A DNA stretch of 64,000 bases, from assembly GCF_011752525.1 (NCBI RefSeq), contig NZ_VWXI01000003.1, positions 329,290-393,289 of the forward strand, read 5' to 3'. Source of the DNA: Pantoea sp. Cy-639 (GTDB lineage Bacteria; Pseudomonadota; Gammaproteobacteria; Pseudomonadales; Pseudomonadaceae). Of the stretch, positions 10,201 to 18,051 are shown piece by piece. A program made the position numbers and the translations under genes. The notes below the pieces were generated by a model. That model worked only from the letters and a program-made list of their open reading frames with translations. It had not been told where the DNA came from and did no database searches. How positions within the stretch are numbered: the stretch's first letter is position 1; each line of letters starts with the position of its first letter.

Positions 10201-10418
10201 GCAGACTGCTCCACCCACCACCGGTCGGCACAGGCCTGCCATTGCTCATCCAGCCAGCGCTCAGGATCGTCGATAGGTGTCTCGCGAGGTGGAAGACCAG
10301 GTGCCAAAGCCATTTGCGCCTGCAGCAACAGGGTCGTGACGAAAAATGCGCTAAGGGTTTGTTGATCGGCGATCGGCGAAACGCCCGAAGGGACAGCGGA
10401 AGGGAAATGTGGACCCAT
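7263..10418 (-). CDS. Very large toxin-like protein (dermonecrotic toxin/DUF6543-like)
   Basis: This protein of about 1051 residues has no signal peptide. Its overall style recalls the large DUF6543 'dermonecrotic toxin-like' proteins of fluorescent pseudomonads: an acidic helical N-terminal half, then segments such as GTLVYLSDGPDDGYLYEVGDF (~residues 800-820) followed by a basic helical region. A strongly hydrophobic stretch near residues 905-945 (FWLVGLVADVVALVFPPARVVLG) could insert into membranes. I prefer the ATG at 10418, preceded by GAGAAAG; an in-frame ATG at 10475 has no ribosome-binding site. It stands alone, convergent with hmgR. The family call is from pattern memory only, and no catalytic motif is recognised. 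Confidence 0.55.
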   Translation of the reverse strand: MGPHFPSAVPSGVSPIADQQTLSAFFVTTLLLQAQMALAPGLPPRETPIDDPERWLDEQWQACADRWWVEQSAEVAEQLRELLALQIRARALRRGAPRADMEALLPDADPTVASVSLMTDTGEHVRIPGFLALSHSLFDDEEPFVLHGLGAAVWFDTSPRMADTLLSYVRSEGCWQQLITAQAHAALLHAGAVELILTPLAVPLEAFLLDEMRLLQRRLVVNALAAGEAVENAVTLGAWFEQLQGCVVEAMGDLRKDLAPAWLRNLSSAEAAQLAALERSASEAEVQLAQQSGHSDFYDYASHRIGLWLTDRGFPGLAAEDVQLHITHDFTQDASVQVVSLLEWVCGGAYHGEHLTVTIQHERLRLALGQAGVATVADELQLQQSYVGQLEHIYESDWIRHLLGKALEARLLLAWQAADFQGIDRKAVRLFEQAMQPSYVGTVNVALLSINGEMLLTDHLYLYNDDIHVLYAPGSPAGDLQAFRSAGQMSFALGALTATPQGRDYLVEHVQHAQRPALARYLKLVARLPQEWSRETINVHAQDIDGRAQLVQHWTDLRVLKILDDLEPIRPLVHAEPDEALQRRVVDIDHELRVLMADYQAVAEVQTFMAYARDQVSERINRYPGNPGGWIDADTVLVELEGGVRQSLTQVAAGGYPADFNFKDFARISSTVGQDLSHLSNHALDGYIRAARLGQRYCAEIRSSYLDPHGDSDSRPLALHRHITGMKIQRDCLLALQSGRLSDTHARWLRPVCMRFHQGSFIDDCKLAELKINGAGVAGDYLLQSPKAPGTLVYLSDGPDDGYLYEVGDFVEQWRGDAMQDWVYEHVSVDDELLIRRLNEDVRNDDAKDHSRQMGDSRIARSLQVWHNIRDLSVALRQRIKRLLAEAARDAYSAARRITQEVFWLVGLVADVVALVFPPARVVLGFIKAGVAFYHSLVMLRDGDKTAALLTLLKGIASLPGFTGVLKFYATRLFDQASKLWSTLFPGPSSALSLWLKKQFAILKALYEQHELLKDFGQAAIAPLKERFEEELAWYTQLIGSREGMSPPLSR

Positions 10419-10635
10419 GATTTCTTTCTCAATGCAATGTAGGAAATTGCACAGTGCAGAAATCAGAAAAACCATTGCGGATGGAAAGATTCGTACAGGA
10501 GCCTACTCTCCCCTAGGAAGAGGCTACGCAGAACGCGTTGGTAAATGCCAGAAACGTTAGGGATTATCGCGGGCGATGTAATAGAGAATGTCAAAAGCGG
10601 GTATTTTTCCCACAGAATATTGTGCCTATTCTTAC

Positions 10636-10760
10636 CTCGTTGGTTCGGCACGAAGGGCTCTCCCCCCCGCCTTTCGGGCCACCAAGGTTCACCGACGTTG
10701 ATTTTGAAGCTCCTTGATCTAACGTCTCGATTGGCCGCTGCGATTGCAGCGGCCTTTTTT
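10636..10760 (+). ncRNA. Candidate small RNA ending at an intrinsic terminator
   Basis: A terminator on the plus strand has no gene upstream of it on that strand. About 120 nt upstream is a plausible sigma70 -10 (TATTCT near 10627). The implied transcript contains a cytosine run (TCTCCCCCCCGCC near 10658-10671) of the kind that pairs with Shine-Dalgarno sequences. The 5' end is a guess and I cannot match it to a named RNA. Confidence 0.35.
10733..10760 (+). terminator. Rho-independent terminator
   Basis: A perfect 9-bp GC stem, GGCCGCTGC/GCAGCGGCC with a 4-nt loop, is followed directly by six T residues on the plus strand. Confidence 0.85.
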
Positions 10761-10905
10761 ATTCCTGCAAGAATCCCCTGCTACTGCAGGTACCTTGTGG
10801 GAACGGGCTTGCCCCGCGATAAGGCCGGCCCAGGCAACAGAGCGCCGGCGATTGGGTACAAGCCAGCGCCCACCTCGATCCAGCCATGCCATGGCCCGGC
10901 ACACA

Positions 10906-11820
10906 TCACCCCAATGGATACTTCTGCAGGTTCGCCATCATCTGCTGCATGGCCTGCACGCTGTCCTGCGGATGTGCCGCGCCCTCGAAGTCGCAGATCC
11001 GCGCCCAGTTGTCCGCCACCTGTTCCGGTGTAATGCCCGCTTGCGGATCGAACCCCACTCCCTGGCTACGTTCCCAGCGCACCTTGCCGATCCAGCCGCC
11101 GCCCACCTCGAACAGCTCGCCGCTGTCCTGGCACTGCTCGCTGCCCAGGAACACCACCAGCGGGCTGATCAGCTCAGGCCGCAGGCGTTCGAACACCTGG
11201 GGTGGGATCAGCCCTTCGGTCATGCGTGTGCCGCCGGTGGGGGCGATGGCGTTGACCAGGATGCCGTGCCGACGCCCCTCCAGCGCCAGGGTACGGGTCA
11301 ACCCGTACAGGCCAAGCTTGGCCATACCGTAGTTGGCCTGGCCGAAATTGCCGTAGATGCCCGAGGTCGACGAGGTGAAGATCACCCGCCCCCAGTTCTG
11401 CGCGCGCAGGTGCGGCCAGGCGGCGTGGGTGACCTTGTAGGCGCCTTCGACATGTACCCGGTAGACCTGCTCCCAGTCGCTGTCTTCCATCTTGTGGAAG
11501 GTCTTGTCGCGCAGGATGCCGGCGTTGTTCACCAGCACATCGACCTGGCCGAAGCTGTCCAGGGCCTGCTCGACGATACGCGCGCCCTCGGTGACCGAGT
11601 CATGGCTGGCCACCGCCGTGCCACCGGCGGCACGGATCTCCTCCACCACCCGATCGGCAGCCGAGGCATTGGCCCCCTCGCCATGGGTGCTGCCGCCCAG
11701 GTCGTTGACCACCACCCGCGCGCCGTGCGCGGCGAACAGCAGCGCGTGGGCGCGCCCCAGGCCGCCACCGGCTCCGGTGACGATCGCCACTCGATCTTGC
11801 AGACATACCGGCTCGCTCAT
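10906..11820 (-). CDS. SDR-family dehydrogenase (3-hydroxyacyl-CoA dehydrogenase-like)
   Basis: This 304-residue short-chain dehydrogenase shows VAIVTGAGGGLGRAHALLFA (NAD-binding), the NNAG segment (LVNNAGILRDKTF), and the catalytic Ser-Tyr-Lys series (FTSSTSGIYGNFGQANYGMAKLGL). The inserted loop NDLGGSTHGEG and the overall pattern match the hydroxyacyl-CoA dehydrogenase module of MFE-2 type enzymes, so a role in acyl-CoA beta-oxidation is likely but inferred. I start at the ATG at 11820 (MSEPVCLQ). An alpha/beta hydrolase gene lies upstream on the same strand. Confidence 0.83.
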   Translation of the reverse strand: MSEPVCLQDRVAIVTGAGGGLGRAHALLFAAHGARVVVNDLGGSTHGEGANASAADRVVEEIRAAGGTAVASHDSVTEGARIVEQALDSFGQVDVLVNNAGILRDKTFHKMEDSDWEQVYRVHVEGAYKVTHAAWPHLRAQNWGRVIFTSSTSGIYGNFGQANYGMAKLGLYGLTRTLALEGRRHGILVNAIAPTGGTRMTEGLIPPQVFERLRPELISPLVVFLGSEQCQDSGELFEVGGGWIGKVRWERSQGVGFDPQAGITPEQVADNWARICDFEGAAHPQDSVQAMQQMMANLQKYPLG

Positions 11821-11937
11821 GCTCAGGGCTCCAGGTGACGACGGGAAGACGACGAGTGTCCACCAGCGACGGACACCGGACAATCAAGCGCACCACGGCG
11901 AATGGCGGGCGATAACGCACGGCGATGATCCGCTGGC

Positions 11938-12843
11938 TCAGGACCAGGCGATCTTCTGCGGCAGGTGGTTCAGGGGCTGCTCGCGAAAGGCCAGGTAATG
12001 GCGCAGCACCTGCACCGGCGCCTCGGTATGCGGGTAATGGCCGATGCCTTGCAGCACCACGGTGTCCGGGGCTGGCACCACCTGGCGGTAGCGCTCGACC
12101 ATATGCGCGCCGGACAACGGGTCCACCGCGCCGTTGATCAGGCGCAGCGGCACGCCCTCGCGCTGCATCGCCCCGACCCAGCGCTCGCGCTGGGCACAGC
12201 GCTCGGGCAGGAAGGCGATCAGCTTGTGCAGGATGCGCGGGCCGCGGTTGGCGGCGATCAGGCTCCAGAGATCGTCCAGCGCGCTCTCGCTTGGATGAGT
12301 ACACGGCCCGTATACCTGGCTGACATTACGCACCAGGTCATCGCGCCCGAACGAGCGGCCGACCAGCCAGCCCAGCCGGCTGAGCAGCAGCTTCTGCACC
12401 AGCAGCACCCGGCAGGTTTCGGGGAACAGGCCACTGTTGAGGAACACGCAACTGGCGACGTCCAGGCGCTGCTCGTGGTGCCGTGCCAACAGTTCCTGGG
12501 CGACGCTGCCGCCATAGTCGTGGGCCAGCAGATGCACCGGTTGGTGGATCCGCAAGTGTTCGAGCAATGCCTGCTGCAGGTCGGCCTGCTCCAGCAGGCT
12601 GTAGTCGTGGCCAGCGGGCTTGGCCGAGTCGCCAAAGCCGAGCATGTCACAGGCCACCACGCGAAAGCGCTGGGCCAACGGAGCCCACAGGTAGTGCCAG
12701 TCCCAGCTGGCAGTGGGAAAGCCATGCAGCAACAGCAGCGGCGCGCCCTGCCCTGCGGTCCAGTAGCGGATGGACTGGCCACGGAAGCTGAAGCCCAGGC
12801 TCCGGGTGCGCCAGACACTCAGTGGAATCTCGGTCAGCGGCAT
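11938..12843 (-). CDS. Alpha/beta hydrolase, haloalkane dehalogenase/epoxide hydrolase-like
   Basis: This 301-residue alpha/beta-fold enzyme shows the oxyanion segment LLLHGFPTASWDWHYLW. Its nucleophile elbow, LLAHDYGGSVAQE, has an aspartate in place of serine, which is typical of haloalkane dehalogenases and epoxide hydrolases. The terminal GIGHYPHTEAP carries the catalytic histidine. The start at 12843 (MPLTEIPLSVW) is where homology-like sequence begins. It precedes the SDR gene on the same strand with a gap of 117 nt. The substrate is unknown. Confidence 0.8.
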   Translation of the reverse strand: MPLTEIPLSVWRTRSLGFSFRGQSIRYWTAGQGAPLLLLHGFPTASWDWHYLWAPLAQRFRVVACDMLGFGDSAKPAGHDYSLLEQADLQQALLEHLRIHQPVHLLAHDYGGSVAQELLARHHEQRLDVASCVFLNSGLFPETCRVLLVQKLLLSRLGWLVGRSFGRDDLVRNVSQVYGPCTHPSESALDDLWSLIAANRGPRILHKLIAFLPERCAQRERWVGAMQREGVPLRLINGAVDPLSGAHMVERYRQVVPAPDTVVLQGIGHYPHTEAPVQVLRHYLAFREQPLNHLPQKIAWS

Positions 12844-13016
12844 CACGGTCGTCCTGGTGGACAAATGGCGGAATTCGGCAAGGCTGCGCTCATGGCAAGT
12901 CACCTCGGCACATGCATGTGCTCTTGATCTCGAGGCACAGTCTAGAAGCCAAAACGGCCCTGTTTAGTCGCCTTGGCAGCCAGCCTGATGACCGTGCGAG
13001 TCAGTGGCACGAACGG

Positions 13017-13703
13017 TCAGAACAGCATCACCAGCAGCGGCGCCGCCAACAGGTTGAGCAACCCGGTCAGGACCATCACCAGGCCCGCCACCGAGCCTTC
13101 CTCGCGCCCGACCTCCTGGGCCCGGCTGACCCCCGCGCCGTGGGCACCGACGCCGAACAGCGCGCCCCGCGCCAGCGGCGTGCGCAGCGGCAGCCAGCGC
13201 AGCAGGATGCCGCCGAACATCGCCCCGAGCACCCCGGTGAACATCACGAACACCGCGGTCAGCTCCGGCACGCCGCCCAGGCCCTCGGCCACCGGCATGG
13301 CAAACGGCGTGGTGATCGAACGAGGCAGCAGCGACAGGCTGACCGACTCGTCCAGCGCCAGCAGATGGGCCAGTGCCCAGGAACTGCCGATCGACGCCAC
13401 GCTGCCGGCGAGCATGCCCACCAGCAATGCTGGCCAATGCCGCGCCAGCATCGCCCGCTGCTGCCAGATCGGCACGGCGAAGGCGACCGTCACCGGGCCC
13501 AGCACGCCCATCAGCCAATGGGTGTCGCGGGCGTATTCGGCATAGGCGGTATGCAGCGGCACAGCCACCGCCAACAGCAGCGCCGGCACCAGGATCAGCG
13601 GCGACAGCAGGTAGCGACCACTGCGCCGGTACAGCCAACGGCTGCCCAGGTAGGCGACCAGGGTCAGCGCCAGCCAGAACAGCGGCATGGGCTCAAGACT
13701 CAT
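13017..13703 (-). CDS. lrgB: LrgB/CidB-family membrane protein
   Basis: This 228-residue polytopic inner-membrane protein matches the LrgB/CidB family in its conserved stretch SLLPRSITTPFAMPVAEGLGG and FVMFTGVLGAMFGG, and in the C-terminal GAHGAGVSRAQEVG. Family members work with an LrgA/CidA partner in holin-like control of autolysis or in export of small metabolites. The start overlaps the end of lrgA by 11 nt, so the two are translated as a pair. Confidence 0.9.
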   Translation of the reverse strand: MSLEPMPLFWLALTLVAYLGSRWLYRRSGRYLLSPLILVPALLLAVAVPLHTAYAEYARDTHWLMGVLGPVTVAFAVPIWQQRAMLARHWPALLVGMLAGSVASIGSSWALAHLLALDESVSLSLLPRSITTPFAMPVAEGLGGVPELTAVFVMFTGVLGAMFGGILLRWLPLRTPLARGALFGVGAHGAGVSRAQEVGREEGSVAGLVMVLTGLLNLLAAPLLVMLF

Positions 13704-14079
13704 GGCGCAACCTCCAGCGGCATACCAGCTCGACGGTGACGGCAGTGACCACCATCACCAGCAGCGTGCTGGCAGCGATCACCAGCAGAATGCGCCAGCC
13801 TTCGCTGCGCAGCAGGCTGCCATAGTCCAGCAGGCTCATCAGCGCGGGGATGAAGAACAGCAGCATCTCGGCCATCAGCCAGCCAGCGCCCAGTTGCAGC
13901 ATGGCCGGCTTGAGCACGCCGCTGGCGAACAGCACCAGCAGCAGCGCCAGCCCCATCACGCCGCCGGGGATCGGCCAGGCGAGCCAGGCGGCCAACTGGC
14001 CACCGATCAGGAACAGGGTAAACAGCACCGTCAGCTCGGCGAGCAGGCGCAGGGTTTTCTTCAGTAATGCAGGGTTCAT
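13693..14079 (-). CDS. lrgA: CidA/LrgA-family holin-like protein
   Basis: This 128-residue membrane protein has four predicted helices and the family segments FLIGGQLAAWLAWPIPGGVMGL and FIPALMSLLDYGSLL. It is the first gene of lrgAB and lies divergent from a LysR regulator, the arrangement usual for cidAB/cidR. Its function as a holin-like or metabolite-export partner of LrgB is taken from the family. Confidence 0.9.
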   Translation of the reverse strand: MNPALLKKTLRLLAELTVLFTLFLIGGQLAAWLAWPIPGGVMGLALLLVLFASGVLKPAMLQLGAGWLMAEMLLFFIPALMSLLDYGSLLRSEGWRILLVIAASTLLVMVVTAVTVELVCRWRLRHES

Positions 14080-14182
14080 GGCGGGGGTTCCTCGACAACG
14101 TGCCCATTGTAGAAGTCAGCCACCTAGGCCAGAAGCGAATTGTTAGACTGGTAGCCATTCCAATCCGGAATCGCGATCGATC

Positions 14183-15061
14183 ATGGAATTCAAACAGCTG
14201 CGCAGCTTCATCGAGGTCGTCCACCGTGGCGGCTTCACCCAGGCGGCAGGCACCCTGCACATCAGCCAGTCGGCCGTGAGCAAGCAAGTCGCCCAGCTCG
14301 AGCAGGACATCGGCCAGCCATTGCTCGAGCGCCAGGGCTCGCAACTGCTCCTGACCGCCGCCGGACGCATCGTCCTCGAGCGCGGCGAAGTGCTGCTGCG
14401 CCAGCGCCAGGAGCTGCTGAGCGAGCTCGACGACCTCAGCCAGATGGCCCGCGGCGAGCTGCGCCTGGGCCTGCCGCTGCTGGGCAGTGACGCCTTGTTC
14501 GCCGGGTTGTTCGCCGAATACCGACGCCGGCATCCGAACATCTCGATCCAACTGCTCGAAGGTGGCAGTCGAATGGTCGAGCAGGCCGTGAAAAGCGGCG
14601 AGCTGGAGCTGGGCGGCAGCCTGACCCCGAGCGATCCGGCATTCGACTTCGTGCCGTTCTGCAATGAACCGCTGGAAGCACTGCTGCCAGCCGGGCATGC
14701 CCTCGCGGGCCTGGACGAGGTCGAACTGGTGCAGTTGGCCGACACGCCCTTCCTGCTGTACCAGCGCAGCTTCGTGCTCAACGATCGCTTGCTCAGCGCC
14801 TGCCAACAGGTGGGGTTCACGCCGAAGGAAGGCGGGCGCAGTGGCCAGGCGGACTTTCTCGCCGCGCTGGTGGCGGCCGGGCAAGGCGTGGTGCTGCTGC
14901 CCGCCATCGTCGCCCGCGCGCTGGAACGGCCCGGAGTGGTGCGCCTGCCCTTGAGGGCGCCGGACTACCTGAGGTGGGACATCGCCTTCATCTGGCGACG
15001 CGGGGCGTACCTGTCACGGGCGGCGCAGGCGTGGCTGGCGCTGTTGCGCGAACAAGGCTGA
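14183..15061 (+). CDS. LysR-family regulator divergent from lrgAB (CidR-like)
   Basis: This 292-residue LysR-type regulator begins MEFKQLRSFIEVVHRGGFTQ, with the HTH AAGTLHISQSAVSKQVAQLE at residues ~18-40 and a periplasmic-binding-like effector domain from ~90 onward. It is divergent from lrgAB with a 103-nt gap, so it probably controls that operon, as CidR does. The stop codon lies inside the first copy of a ~64-bp tandem repeat. Confidence 0.88.
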   Translation: MEFKQLRSFIEVVHRGGFTQAAGTLHISQSAVSKQVAQLEQDIGQPLLERQGSQLLLTAAGRIVLERGEVLLRQRQELLSELDDLSQMARGELRLGLPLLGSDALFAGLFAEYRRRHPNISIQLLEGGSRMVEQAVKSGELELGGSLTPSDPAFDFVPFCNEPLEALLPAGHALAGLDEVELVQLADTPFLLYQRSFVLNDRLLSACQQVGFTPKEGGRSGQADFLAALVAAGQGVVLLPAIVARALERPGVVRLPLRAPDYLRWDIAFIWRRGAYLSRAAQAWLALLREQG

Positions 15062-15273
15062 GAGCTGGGGGGGCTATACCGGACCTGTCGCAGGCTGTCG
15101 CCAGCTCCCACAGTTATCGAGGCTGAGAGGTGGGGGGCATACCGGCCCTGTCGCAGGCTGTCGCCAGCTCCCACAGTTATCGAGTCTGAGAGGTGGGGCA
15201 TACCGGCCCTGTCGCAGGCTCGCACGATCCATGATCTTGTGGGAGCTGGCGTCAGCCTGCGATAACACCGGTA
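15056..15273. repeat. Tandem ~64-bp repeats with a terminal inverted REP-like copy
   Basis: Two nearly identical units (15056-15120 and 15121-15183) and a truncated third (from 15184) each contain TACCGG, CCTGTCGCAGGCT and GCCAGCTCCCACA. An opposite-orientation copy follows at 15239-15273 (GTGGGAGCTGGCGTCAGCCT, then GATAACACCGGTA). The array fills the gap between lysR and the flavodoxin gene. Confidence 0.85.
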
Positions 15274-15282
15274 CGACCGTCA

Positions 15283-15738
15283 TCACCCCTTCAAGACTGC
15301 CGCGAACTCGGCCAGCCACGGTTCGGCATCGGTCTCCGGGGTAACGGTTTCGCTGGCGTCCAGGCGCAGCATCGGCAGCACCTCGTTCACCCCCAGCTCG
15401 GCGAACAGCTCGCGCATCTGCTCGCCGCCGCCGCAGTAGGTGTCGCCATAGCTCGAGTCACCCAGGCCGATCACCGCGCCCGGCAAACCACGCCAGGCGG
15501 CCGGCAGTACGTCGCGGATATTGCTGTACAACGGCATCAGGCTATCAGGCAGCTCGCCCATGCCAGTGGTCGAGGTCACCGCCAGCAAGGCGTCTGGGGC
15601 GAAGCCCTCGAGGTCCTGCAGGGTGGCGCGGGCGGCATGCCAGGCTTCAAGGCCCGCAGCCTTGAGCAGCGACTCGGCATGGCGGGCGACTTCTTCGGCG
15701 GTGCCATACACCGAACCGGAAATAATGGCGACTTTCAT
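15283..15738 (-). CDS. mioC: Flavodoxin (MioC-like)
   Basis: This 151-residue FMN-binding flavodoxin begins MKVAIISGSVYGTAEEVARH, where the phosphate-binding loop SGSVYGTAEE contacts FMN. The family segments TSTTGMGELPDS and GLGDSSYGDTYCGGGEQM are also present. It is a soluble one-electron carrier. I use the ATG at 15738; the longer frame upstream is not conserved in character. The partner reductase is not in the window. Confidence 0.88.
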   Translation of the reverse strand: MKVAIISGSVYGTAEEVARHAESLLKAAGLEAWHAARATLQDLEGFAPDALLAVTSTTGMGELPDSLMPLYSNIRDVLPAAWRGLPGAVIGLGDSSYGDTYCGGGEQMRELFAELGVNEVLPMLRLDASETVTPETDAEPWLAEFAAVLKG

Positions 15739-15922
15739 CGGGCGAGGATTCCGAAACTGAGTGAAAACGTAGGATACTAGCACCCGACAGTGGCAAAAGG
15801 CCGCCTCCGCCAAAAGTCACAGGCCTGTGCGTCATCCGACCAGTGACCTGAACGAAGCGGATTCGTCGCTGTCCATCGCCGTGAAGAAATCGCACCTACC
15901 GATCGCCCCTTCGAGTTCGACC

Positions 15923-16546
15923 ATGCAAGCAGACGCCCTCCTTTCTCAGGATGAGCTGGACTTCATCCAGGACATGCAGCATTCGCCCCAACTGAACCTG
16001 GCCGATCCCATGTCGAGCCTGCAGGTCAATGGCGACCGTCGACTCAAGGACCTGCTCACCCGCCTGGTAGCCAGCGAGCAGGTGACCTTGCAAGCCAGCT
16101 ACAACAACCAGCAACTGAGTTTCCCCCTGCAATTGGTCGAGGACGAATTCCACGCCCTGCACCTGCAGCTCGGCTCGCCGGACATCTACGAGGACGGCCC
16201 CATGCTGCGCCCCTGGCGGCTGTCGCTGGAGCGCCCGGCGGCGCTGCTGGACGACCATGGCCGGCCCAGCGCGCTGTGGGTGCGTGACATTTCGTTCAAA
16301 GGCGTCTTGCTGGAGGTTCGCGGCCTGCCCGAGGCCCCCGTGCAGTTCGCCCTGCGCTTCACCGCCGAAGGCATCCCGCCGATCGGCCTGCACGGCGCGC
16401 TGCGCCGGCGCATCGGCCCTACCCTGGCGGCCTACGACCTGTCGAACACCCCGGCCGAAGAGATCGAGCGCCTGCGCGAGTACATCCTCCAGGCTCATCG
16501 CCAGGCTCACCCCGAGCTGCACGCCCAGCCTCCAACCCCGCTCTGA
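15923..16546 (+). CDS. PilZ-domain protein, YcgR-like flagellar brake type
   Basis: This 207-residue cytoplasmic protein has an N-terminal YcgR-like domain (~1-100) and a C-terminal PilZ domain with the c-di-GMP-binding signature DISFKG (DxSxxG) near residue 125. The upstream RxxxR element of PilZ is not clear in LRPWRLSLERP, so c-di-GMP binding needs testing. The ATG at 15923 lacks an obvious ribosome-binding site, and an upstream GTG in the same frame is possible. Confidence 0.72.
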   Translation: MQADALLSQDELDFIQDMQHSPQLNLADPMSSLQVNGDRRLKDLLTRLVASEQVTLQASYNNQQLSFPLQLVEDEFHALHLQLGSPDIYEDGPMLRPWRLSLERPAALLDDHGRPSALWVRDISFKGVLLEVRGLPEAPVQFALRFTAEGIPPIGLHGALRRRIGPTLAAYDLSNTPAEEIERLREYILQAHRQAHPELHAQPPTPL

Positions 16547-16695
16547 CGACCGTCCGGCCGACTGAAACTGACCGGTCATGATCGACCGGCGATAATCCGT
16601 GCCCGATTCTTGCAAGCATGCCTGCGCCGCCCACCACCCCGGGCCGCACGCCAAGGGGCCGGCTACCCGCCAGCCTCGTCGTCAGGAGATACACG

Positions 16696-17268
16696 ATGTC
16701 TACCCACCCCGTCACCTTGATGGTGTCGCGCCGCGCCGCCCATGGCCGTTACCAGGACCTGCTGGCCTGGCTGCACGAAGGCGAGCAACTGGCCACCGAC
16801 TTCACCGGCTACCTGGGCTCTGGCATCCTCGCCCCACCCGCCGACGGCGACGAATTCCAGATCGTCTTCCGCTTCACCAACGAACAGACCCTGCACGCCT
16901 GGGAGCACTCCGCCTCGCGCCGCGCCTGGCTGCAACGCGGCGACGGCCTGTTCGAGCGCCCCAAAGAGAGGCGCGTCAGCGGTATCGACGACTGGTTCGG
17001 CACCAACATGGTGCAAAAACCGCCGCGCTGGAAGCAGGCCACGGCCATCTGGCTGGCATTTTTCCCGGTGTCGCTGCTGTTCAACCTGCTGTTCGGCCAC
17101 TGGCTGGCCCCCCTCGACCTGGTGCCGCGCGTACTGCTCAGCACCCTGGCCCTGACACCCTTGATGGTGTACCTGTTCATCCCGCTGTCGACCCGCCTGC
17201 TGGCCGGCTGGCTGAACCCCGCGCCGGCTGACGCCACGGAACGCGCCGCAGCGCTGCGCGGCCGCTGA
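16696..17268 (+). CDS. Antibiotic biosynthesis monooxygenase (ABM)-domain protein with C-terminal membrane helices
   Basis: This 190-residue protein has an ABM-like ferredoxin-fold domain at residues ~1-100 (VTLMVSRRAAHGRYQDLLAW, DEFQIVFRFTNEQTLHAWEHS). Two hydrophobic helices follow (~115-165, WLAFFPVSLLFNLLFGHWLAP and LLSTLALTPLMVYLFIPLS). The start at 16696 has a CAGGAG ribosome-binding site. Proteins of this build are common in Pseudomonas and of unknown function. Confidence 0.8.
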   Translation: MSTHPVTLMVSRRAAHGRYQDLLAWLHEGEQLATDFTGYLGSGILAPPADGDEFQIVFRFTNEQTLHAWEHSASRRAWLQRGDGLFERPKERRVSGIDDWFGTNMVQKPPRWKQATAIWLAFFPVSLLFNLLFGHWLAPLDLVPRVLLSTLALTPLMVYLFIPLSTRLLAGWLNPAPADATERAAALRGR

Positions 17269-17346
17269 GGGCGCGGACTCGCAAGGTCGCGCAGTTCGGG
17301 TATGCTGGGGCATCACGCACGCACAGACCAACAGACCGCCCCGAAC

Positions 17347-18039
17347 ATGAACAGCCCAATCCTCATCACCGGAGCCAGCCAGCGCGTCGGGCTGGCCCTG
17401 GCCCTTGAGCTGGCGCAGGCCGGCCATACGGTGGTCAGCGCCAGCCGCAGCCCGCAGCCGCAGGCAGCCCACCCGAACATCCATCCGTTCCAGGCCGACC
17501 TCACCCGGGTCGACGACCGTCAGGCCCTGATCGACCACCTGCACACGCACTACGACGGCCTACGGGCGATCGTCCATAACGCCTCGCTGTGGCTCGACGA
17601 CGGCCTGGACAACCTCGAGACCATGTTCCGCCTGCATGTCGAGGCGCCCTACCACCTCAACCTCGCCCTCGGCGAGCTGCTGCACAAGGTGGACAAGGCC
17701 GACATCATCCATGTCTGCGACGAAACCTCCTCGCGCGGCAGCAAGAGCCACATCGCCTATGCCGCGACCAAGGCCGCGCTGCAGAACATGGTGCTGTCGT
17801 TCGCCGAAAAGTACGCGCCGACGGTGCGCGTCAACGGTATCCTGCCGGGCCTGCTGATCCTCAAGGAAGGCGGCGACGAGCACTACCGCCAGCAGACCCT
17901 GAAAAAGGCCCTGCTCGAATTCGAACCCGGCGCCCGGCCGCTGATCGACGCCGTGCTGTTCCTGCTGCAGAGCCAGTACAGCACCGGCAGCCAGCTGGTC
18001 ATCAACGGCGGCCGCCATCTGAAGAACCGCATGACCTGA
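17347..18039 (+). CDS. folM: Dihydromonapterin reductase FolM (SDR)
   Basis: This 230-residue NADPH-dependent SDR of the pteridine reductase type reduces dihydromonapterin, and weakly dihydrofolate, in tetrahydromonapterin synthesis. It shows ITGASQRVGLALALELA (cofactor-binding with the Arg of pteridine reductases), the active-site Tyr-x3-Lys in HIAYAATKAALQNM, and the C-terminal TGSQLVINGGRHL. The start at 17347 follows the family N-terminus. DUF1244 and HopJ genes follow closely, suggesting an operon. Confidence 0.86.
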   Translation: MNSPILITGASQRVGLALALELAQAGHTVVSASRSPQPQAAHPNIHPFQADLTRVDDRQALIDHLHTHYDGLRAIVHNASLWLDDGLDNLETMFRLHVEAPYHLNLALGELLHKVDKADIIHVCDETSSRGSKSHIAYAATKAALQNMVLSFAEKYAPTVRVNGILPGLLILKEGGDEHYRQQTLKKALLEFEPGARPLIDAVLFLLQSQYSTGSQLVINGGRHLKNRMT

Positions 18040-18051
18040 GAGATTGCCCCC

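Larger units (their letters stand above)
10419..10905. other. Intergenic region with candidate sRNA, terminator and REP element
   Basis: No convincing protein gene is seen. The region holds a possible small RNA with a C-rich loop ending in a strong intrinsic terminator at 10733-10760. It also holds a P. putida-type REP sequence around 10798-10832 (GTGGGAACGGGCTTGCCCCG followed by GGCCGGC). Confidence 0.6.

Noticed and set aside
15074..15319. Overlapping minus-strand frames of 81-86 codons in the tandem repeat array
   Set aside because: Their repeated sequence (SLRQ..YAP units) is just the 64-bp DNA repeat read in frame; no start signals are seen.
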